Below, in pieces: positions 39,225 through 45,464 of a stretch of DNA of 45,464 bases. Below the pieces are notes generated by a model, which saw nothing but the letters and a program-made list of their open reading frames with translations, had not been told where the DNA came from and did not search any database. Source of the stretch: Planctomycetota bacterium. Lineage in GTDB: Bacteria > Planctomycetota > MHYJ01 > WSZJ01. Both the position numbers and the translations under genes were made by a program. Position 1 is the first letter of the stretch. The number at the start of each line of letters is the position of its first letter. The stretch is taken from positions 1 to 45,464 of the forward strand of contig JAIOPR010000052.1 in assembly GCA_021413805.1 (NCBI GenBank), written 5' to 3'.

Positions 39225-41498
39225 ATGAGGCCCATTCCGACGCCGCAGACAATTCCGCGCGAGTTCTCCACACCCCGGCAGTTGCCCAGGATGTCGGCGT
39301 TCGTGCCCGCGCGCCGGTCGCTGTCCATCGACCGCGGCTTCGTGGCCGCCGCCGCCGTGCTCCTCTTCGCCTCCGCAGCCGTCGGCCTCGGCGTTCCGGG
39401 CGTGCCTGGACTCGAAGGCCCGGCGCGAAGCGAATTCCGCCGTGGCCTGGCGCTGGCATTTGCGACAGGTTCGGTCGCTGCCGCGGCTTCGCACGCCGCG
39501 TTTGCCCGGTGGGTGCGTCGCGCCCACATGTGGCGAGCGAGCTACCTTGCGATTCTCGGGACGAGCACGGACTCGGTCGTGGGCTGCGATGCCCGCGGGA
39601 TCATCACTTCCTTCAACCCGGCCGCGGAAGCCATGTTCGGCTGGAAGGCGTCGCAGATGGTGGGGCAGCCGCTGACCCGCCTCATGCCCGAGCGCCACCG
39701 CGCTGCCTTCCGCGAGCGGATCTCGTTCCTTCAACTCAGGAGGGAGTCGCGCCTGGTCGGGGAGTCGAGGGTCTTCGAAGCGCTGACTTCCAGTGGGAAG
39801 GAAATCAGGGTTGAGGTGGCGCTGACGGCATGGGACGGCGAGGACGGGCCCGAATTCGCGGGCGTGCTGAGGGACGCCGGGCGATGGGCGCGAATCGACG
39901 CCCAGTTGCGCCTCTCGGACGAGTTGCTCCTGCAGCTCCCGGAGTGCATTGTCCTCACCGACCTGGGCGGACGGATCGTACGGTGGATGGGTCGCGCCAG
40001 CCAGGTCTTCGGCTACACCGCGGCCCAGGTTGTGGGGATCCCGATCGACCGGCTGCTGGAACCGTCGTACCGCGCCGCGCTGACCCCTGCCGAAGTTGCC
40101 AAGATGCGCAAGGGAGACTACCCGTCTGAAGTCCCCTGTGCGCGGCGCGACGGGACGCCCGTCCACGCAGCAACGAGTTCCTCGGTCGTCTTCGACAGCG
40201 ACGGGAGACCCGCCTACATCATCCACATCCTGCGCGACGTGAGCGAGCGGCGGCGGGCCGAGGAACTGCTCGGTCACTCCGAGCAGAAATACCGCCAGCT
40301 TGTCGAATGCGCCGACGAGCTCATCGTGACCCTCACGCCCGACGGGCTGATCGCCTCGCTCAACCCGGCCTTCGAGCGAACCCTGGGGTGGAAGACGAAG
40401 GACTGGCTCGGGAAACACTACTCCGATCTCGTCCATCCCGAGGACCTTGCAAAGGCCGAGCAGGCGACCGCGACCGCGCTTCGCGGAAACACACCCTCCG
40501 CCGTCATCGTGCGGGCCCGCACGCGCGCCGGGCTTTGGCGCTACCTCGAATCCATCGGCCGGCCCCTGGTCATCGGCGGACGGATTACCGGCGTTATGGT
40601 CATCGCTCGCGACGTGACAGAACGGTGGCTCGCGGAAGCGGCCCGCGCCGCCGCGCAGGCTCAGCTGGAACAGAAGGTGGAGGAACGTACGCACGAACTG
40701 CGGGAAGCAAACGAACGGCTCCACCGCGAGGCCACCGAACGGCAGCGGGTCGCGGCCGAGCTGGCAACCCAGAGGCTCCAGCTCGAGCGTTCCAACGAGG
40801 ATCTCGAGCGCTTCGCCTACGTCGCTTCCCACGACCTCCAGGAACCGCTCCGGATGGTGACCAGCTACGTGCAACTCCTCAACCAGAAGTTCGGGCCCAG
40901 GCTTCCGCCGGACGCTCACGATTTCATGGGCCACGCCATCGACGGCACACGCCGGATGCGCACCCTGATTGTGAGCCTCCTGGAATTCTCGCGTCGCGCC
41001 TGCGGCGAGCAGATTCTCCGCCCGGTTCTCGCCGCCGACGCCCTTCGTGAAGCGCTTCTCAACCTCCGCCCCCTGATCGTCGAGAGCAACGCCAAGGTGG
41101 CGCAGGGCGAGCTGCCGGAGGTTACGGCCGATGCGACGCAACTCACGGAAGTCTTCCAGAACCTCATCGCCAACGCGCTCAAGTACCGCGGTCCGGAGCC
41201 GCCGCGCGTGATGATTGAAGCGCGCCAGGAAACGGATTCATGGGAATTTCTCGTGTCGGACAACGGCATCGGCATCGAGTCGCGCTTCCACGAGCGCATC
41301 TTCCTCCCCTTTCGCCGTGGCCCGGGTTCGGAGCACTGTGAAGGGTCGGGCATCGGGTTGGCGATCTGCAAACGGATCGTGGAGCGTCACGGGGGGCGCA
41401 TCGGGGTCCGGTCGGAGCCCGGGAAGGGCTCTACTTTCTTCTTCAGCCTGCCGATTGCGCCCCCCGGGGGAGCGACCGGGCCGGCCAGGGAGGCTTAG
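39225..41498 (+). CDS. Membrane sensor histidine kinase with multiple PAS domains
   Basis: N-terminal TM segments; [50 protein letters not shown]; HATPase [15 protein letters not shown]. Confidence 0.95.
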   Translation: MRPIPTPQTIPREFSTPRQLPRMSAFVPARRSLSIDRGFVAAAAVLLFASAAVGLGVPGVPGLEGPARSEFRRGLALAFATGSVAAAASHAAFARWVRRAHMWRASYLAILGTSTDSVVGCDARGIITSFNPAAEAMFGWKASQMVGQPLTRLMPERHRAAFRERISFLQLRRESRLVGESRVFEALTSSGKEIRVEVALTAWDGEDGPEFAGVLRDAGRWARIDAQLRLSDELLLQLPECIVLTDLGGRIVRWMGRASQVFGYTAAQVVGIPIDRLLEPSYRAALTPAEVAKMRKGDYPSEVPCARRDGTPVHAATSSSVVFDSDGRPAYIIHILRDVSERRRAEELLGHSEQKYRQLVECADELIVTLTPDGLIASLNPAFERTLGWKTKDWLGKHYSDLVHPEDLAKAEQATATALRGNTPSAVIVRARTRAGLWRYLESIGRPLVIGGRITGVMVIARDVTERWLAEAARAAAQAQLEQKVEERTHELREANERLHREATERQRVAAELATQRLQLERSNEDLERFAYVASHDLQEPLRMVTSYVQLLNQKFGPRLPPDAHDFMGHAIDGTRRMRTLIVSLLEFSRRACGEQILRPVLAADALREALLNLRPLIVESNAKVAQGELPEVTADATQLTEVFQNLIANALKYRGPEPPRVMIEARQETDSWEFLVSDNGIGIESRFHERIFLPFRRGPGSEHCEGSGIGLAICKRIVERHGGRIGVRSEPGKGSTFFFSLPIAPPGGATGPAREA

Positions 41499-41942
41499 AT
41501 GAGCACGATCCAAGGGGAAGCGGCGGACGTCCTGCTGGTCGAAAACAGCCCGGCGGAAGCGAGGTTGCTTGCGGAAGCGATCGCGGGGTGTGAGCCACCG
41601 ATCCGGCAAGTTCTCGCCATGAACGGTGAGGACGCGCTGGACTACCTCCGCCGCAAAGGGAATTACGCTTCGGCGAAAAGGCCGCGGCTGATCCTGCTCG
41701 ACCTGAACTTGCCGCGGAAGGACGGGCGGGAAGTGCTGGAAGACATCAAGGACGACCCGGAACTGAAGCACATCCCGGTGGTGGTGCTCACGACATCGGC
41801 AGCGGAGAGCGACGTGCGTCGTTCGTACCGGAGCCATGCAAACTGCTTCATTACAAAGCCTGCGGAACTGCCCGAGTACCGCACCGTCGTACGTTCGCTC
41901 GTGGACTTCTGGCTCCGGATTGCGCGGCTTCCTGCGGAGTAA
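41499..41942 (+). CDS. Rcp1-type response regulator
   Basis: DVLLVENSPAEARLLAEAI..LILLDLNLPRKDGREVLEDIK..VVVLTTSAAE..CFITKPAEL. Confidence 0.9.
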   Translation: MSTIQGEAADVLLVENSPAEARLLAEAIAGCEPPIRQVLAMNGEDALDYLRRKGNYASAKRPRLILLDLNLPRKDGREVLEDIKDDPELKHIPVVVLTTSAAESDVRRSYRSHANCFITKPAELPEYRTVVRSLVDFWLRIARLPAE

Positions 41943-41947
41943 ACACC

Positions 41948-42832
41948 ATGGTCGATGACGCGCTGGACATCCTGCTGGTTGAGGACAACGCGGCGGACGC
42001 CGACTCCATCCGCCGCCAGCTCGCGGGCGGCGCAGGCGTCGCGCCGAGCCTCCGAATCTGCCAGACCCTGGACGAGGGAGTGCGTCAGGCCAAGGCCGCC
42101 GCGCCGGACGTTGTGCTGCTGGACCTCAACCTCCCTGACTCCGACGGGCTTGAGACGGTCCGGAGCATGAGCGCGGGCTGCCCCGACATCCCGATCGTCG
42201 TGCTCACAGGCCTGAACGACGACGCGACCGGGCTCGCAGCCGTCAACGCGGGCGCGGAAGACTTCCTCGTCAAAGGCGAAGTCGATCCTCCACGCCTCGC
42301 GAAGATCCTTCGGTTCTCCGTCGAGCGGCACCGGACTCTTTCCGCCCTCCGCGGCCTCTCGACGCGCGACGAGCTGACGGGACTCCACAACAGGCGCGGA
42401 TTCCTCGCCCTGGCCGCACGCCATTTTTCAGGGTCGCACCCGCCCTCGACGTCCTGCGCCTTCTTCTTCATCGACGTTGACGGGCTCAAGCTGATCAACG
42501 ACGGCCACGGCCACGCCGCGGGCGACGCCGCCATCGCAGGCGCCGCAGCCGTCCTCCGAAAGGCCTTCCGCCCTTCCGACCTCGTCGGCCGGATCGGCGG
42601 CGACGAATTCGCGGCGCTTCGTCTTGAGCCGGGCCTGGGACCGCCGGAAACGGTGGTCGCGCGGATCCTCGAAGAGACGGCGGCGTTCAATGCACACACT
42701 CCCAACCCCTGGAAACTGTCCCTGAGCGTCGGGTTCTCCCGTCTTTCAAGCCAGGCCACGACGCTGGAAGACCTGCTCACGGAAGCGGACAAGCGCATGT
42801 ACGAGGCGAAGGCCAACAAGCGCAACCCGTGA
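41948..42832 (+). CDS. REC-GGDEF response regulator (diguanylate cyclase)
   Basis: DILLVEDNAADADSIRRQL; DELTGLHNRRGF; FFIDVDGLKLINDGHGHAAGD; RIGGDEFAAL. Confidence 0.95.
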   Translation: MVDDALDILLVEDNAADADSIRRQLAGGAGVAPSLRICQTLDEGVRQAKAAAPDVVLLDLNLPDSDGLETVRSMSAGCPDIPIVVLTGLNDDATGLAAVNAGAEDFLVKGEVDPPRLAKILRFSVERHRTLSALRGLSTRDELTGLHNRRGFLALAARHFSGSHPPSTSCAFFFIDVDGLKLINDGHGHAAGDAAIAGAAAVLRKAFRPSDLVGRIGGDEFAALRLEPGLGPPETVVARILEETAAFNAHTPNPWKLSLSVGFSRLSSQATTLEDLLTEADKRMYEAKANKRNP

Positions 42833-42878
42833 CGGTGCGTCACGCGAGCGGACGTCCGCGCGGCATTGGAGGCCCGGC

Positions 42879-45464
42879 CTACGGGAAACTCACCTCCGCC
42901 AGGTCCAGCACTTCCTTGACGTCTTTCAGGCGCCGCGTGACCTCGATCTTCTCCTGGTTCGGCCGGCCGTAGTTTTTGTAGATGCAGATCTGGACGGTCG
43001 TCGCGCCCGCCAGGACCTGCTGCGTGTTGCCGTAGAAGTCGATCTTCACCTGGAACTTGCCGGAGATCGCCTTCTTCACGAGGTACTCCTCCGGGCCGTA
43101 ACCCTGCGTGAAGTCGGGGCCGAAGCGCCCGCCGCTCATCGTTTCGCGGTGGCCGTAAAAGGCCTTCTCGCCGTCGGGCTCGACGACCCAGAGATCCATG
43201 TCGCAGGCGTCGGCGTCCCAGGTCAGCGTGACGCGCAGGTCGCACGGCAGTGAGGCGACCAGGTCGGCGGGAAGCGTGTGGAATTCCTTGCCCGTTTTCG
43301 CGCGGCAGACGGTGACGATCTCGTTCAACTCGCCGAGGGCGAGGACCTCGAGTTCGGGGAAGCGGCCGTCCCAGGTGCCGAGGACGACCTTCTCGAGAAG
43401 CGCAATCGACTCGGCGTATTCGGCGCGCTTCGCCAGCACCAGCGCGAGGTCGCGGTACGACTGCGGCTCTTCGGGGCGCAGGCGCAGGACATCACGGAAA
43501 ACTTCGGCAGCGAGGGACGTCTCCTCCATCTGGTCGAGGCGATGGCCGAGGATTCGGAGGAGCTGCGGGCTGCCGAGGTTCATCTCGGCGATGTTCGAGA
43601 GGATCTGGAGGGCGGCCTTGCGGTCCTTGCGTTCGTCGAGGAAGAAATCGGCGCAGTCGAGGAAGAATGCGGACGAGTGGCCGTACTCGGCGCGGAGCTT
43701 GCCGTAGACGATGAAGGCGCCGTCGCCGGCCGCGCGGAGAGCCTTGAGGTAAGGCGTGTCGGGCGTCCAGGGCTTGAGGGCGATGCCGGGACCGGACGGC
43801 TTGCCGTCCTCGTCCTTCTTGAGCAGGGCTTCTTCGTTGTGATCACTTTCGCCAAGTCCCTGGCGGGAGCGTTCGCCGGGCGCAGGATCGCTGCCCGGCG
43901 CGGCGCCGGACTCGCCGCCGCGCGCCTTGTCCTTCTTGTCCTCGAACTTGAACCCATCCGGGACCTTGAAATCCGTCTTCCACCACTCGACCCGCGCTGT
44001 CCACAGGCCGCGCACGTACGTCAGCTTTTCCCCCCGCGTCTTCGCCGCGGCGACCTTTTCCTTCTCGATCAGGTCGAAGTACGCCTCCTGCATCTCTTTC
44101 GGCGGCAGCACGCGGTAGCGGACGTACTGCTCCATCGACTCGAGGACGAGAAGCGAGGTTCTCGGCGTGACGATCCCGTACTTGAGCCCGAGCTGCAGGA
44201 CTTCGTCTTCGTGCGCCGCGGCGGGGACGAGGCTCGCGACTTTCTTGCGGGCCCACGTGCGGTCGGCTCTTGCGCCCTCCACACCGGTGCCGATCGTAAA
44301 CGGCACTTCCCATGTCTTCCCTGAAGCGTCGCGGAAGCGCCCCTTGGCTTCTACCGCCGCACCGCCGGCCACGCGCCCCGCAATCCCGAGAACGCGGTCC
44401 GCCCGGCACGGGGCCGGAGGCAGGATCTCGCTCACGCCCTCGCCCTCCACGCCCAGGAAAATCGCCGGCTCCGTCTTCCACGCGGCGAGGCACGCTTCGA
44501 CCTTCTCGGTCGTGAGGTCGAAAAGGTGCCCCGTTGCGAGCCTGTCGAGCACCGCGCGATCCGTCGTCGCCTGCGAGCAGAGCACGTGCACTGGCCGCGA
44601 GCCCATCACCGGCAGCGCCGGGCCGAACGTCGTCATCCCGTCCGTGCACAGCACGATCGCGTCGGCGCGGCCGTCGTACGCCGAGAAATCGAGGCCTGCG
44701 AAGCGGCTCCCACCGTCAGGGACGAGTCCCGCGAGGCGCGCCAGCAGCGCGTCGGCCTTGCCGTCCGCCACGGCGTAGTCCTCTTCGAACCAGACCGCGT
44801 TCGAGAACACGACAAGGTGCACTTGCGACGCGCCCAGCCACCCGAACCACGCGGCCAGCAGCCGGGCTTGGATTCGATGGCCGACGTCGCGCCGGTCGGA
44901 AGAACCGCGGAGAACGTCCGCCCCACCTTCGTCGCCTCCACCGTCACGCGCGGCTTGTCCACCACCGGCAGCGTCAGCACCAGGTCCCACGCCACTTCCA
45001 TGTCCTTCCCCTCGGCGCTCGCGCGGAACGTCTGCGCCTTCGCGTCCGTCACCACGTCCAGGTCGTCCGGCAGCGAAGCGCGCTTCCCGCCAGCGATCCC
45101 CGAAACCTCGGGCACCACGCCGCTCGCCGTCACCTCCAGCACGAAATTCTTCAGCCGCCCCAGCCGCAGCGGCACCACGAAACTCCGCGACGCTTCCCAC
45201 TCCCACGCAATCACGACGCGCTTCGTCCCGTGCGCCGGGATCGGATAAACGCGCGTCTGGAACACGTTCCCCTGCACCCACTCCACCAGCCCCGGGTCCA
45301 CGTTCCGGCGTTCCTCGCTCTCGAACACGAAACGGGCCTTCTCGCGTTCCACGACGGAGGCCTCACGCAGCGTCCCGTCGGTCTCCAGCGCGAACGCCGT
45401 CACCGTGGCTTCGGGGGGAAGCGCCAGCACGAGCTGCCCTTCCAGCACCCGGTCCAGGTCGTTC
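42879..45464 (-). CDS. VIT/VWA-domain protein, 5' truncated by window edge, apparent internal frameshift near 44860-44875
   Basis: VIT-like segment in frame of 44633..45448 (VVEREKARFVFESEERRNVDPGLVEWVQGNVFQTRVYPIPAHGTKRVVIAWEWE); VWA-like and C-terminal parts in frame of 42879..45281 (HLVVFSNAVWFEEDY, AIVLCTDGMTTFG). Confidence 0.75.

Noticed and set aside
39009-41141. 710-aa minus-strand ORF opposite the PAS histidine kinase
   Set aside because: Antisense shadow of a well-supported kinase CDS in GC-rich DNA.
1-45464. CRISPR arrays, rRNA, tRNA, prophage or toxin-antitoxin loci
   Set aside because: Looked for regularly spaced direct repeats, tRNA-like sequences and characteristic proteins by eye; none seen.

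Overview
GC-rich 45 kb bacterial window, chromosomal in character. WD40, VIT/VWA and VCBS/'SPNGGE' repeat proteins suggest a Planctomycetes/Acidobacteria-like lineage, but taxonomy is unproven. About 37 credible CDSs were called: repeat-rich secreted or lipid-anchored proteins, a lipid kinase/metallophosphoesterase pair, PhoX-like, Nudix/CHAD, CBS, phosphoribosyltransferase, GNAT, a DoxX-homospermidine synthase-FAD oxidoreductase operon, an NtrC-type activator, three tiny coupled ORFs, several histidine kinase/response-regulator operons (one kinase with about 8 tandem HAMP-type repeats of 92 aa), USP, DUF1328-like, and a diguanylate cyclase. The most interesting observation is not in the ORF track. 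Eleven sites upstream of genes match the sigma-54 -24/-12 consensus (TGGCACG-N4-TTGC) with exact GG-N10-GC spacing. They would place stress-like small proteins, a polyamine operon, USP and signalling operons in one putative RpoN regulon around the single local NtrC-type activator, whose receiver domain is degenerate. Three divergent intergenic regions carry outward-facing sigma-54 pairs. Second, a 164-bp MITE-like element (26-bp TIRs, 24/26 matching, TA duplication in a CTAG target, IS630/Tc1-like) sits exactly on the stop codon of a LuxR-family response regulator and regenerates a stop. Two large genes appear frameshifted (VCBS lipoprotein N-terminus; VIT/VWA protein). Several strong inverted repeats suggest structured RNAs. 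All motif calls are by eye; no searches were run.
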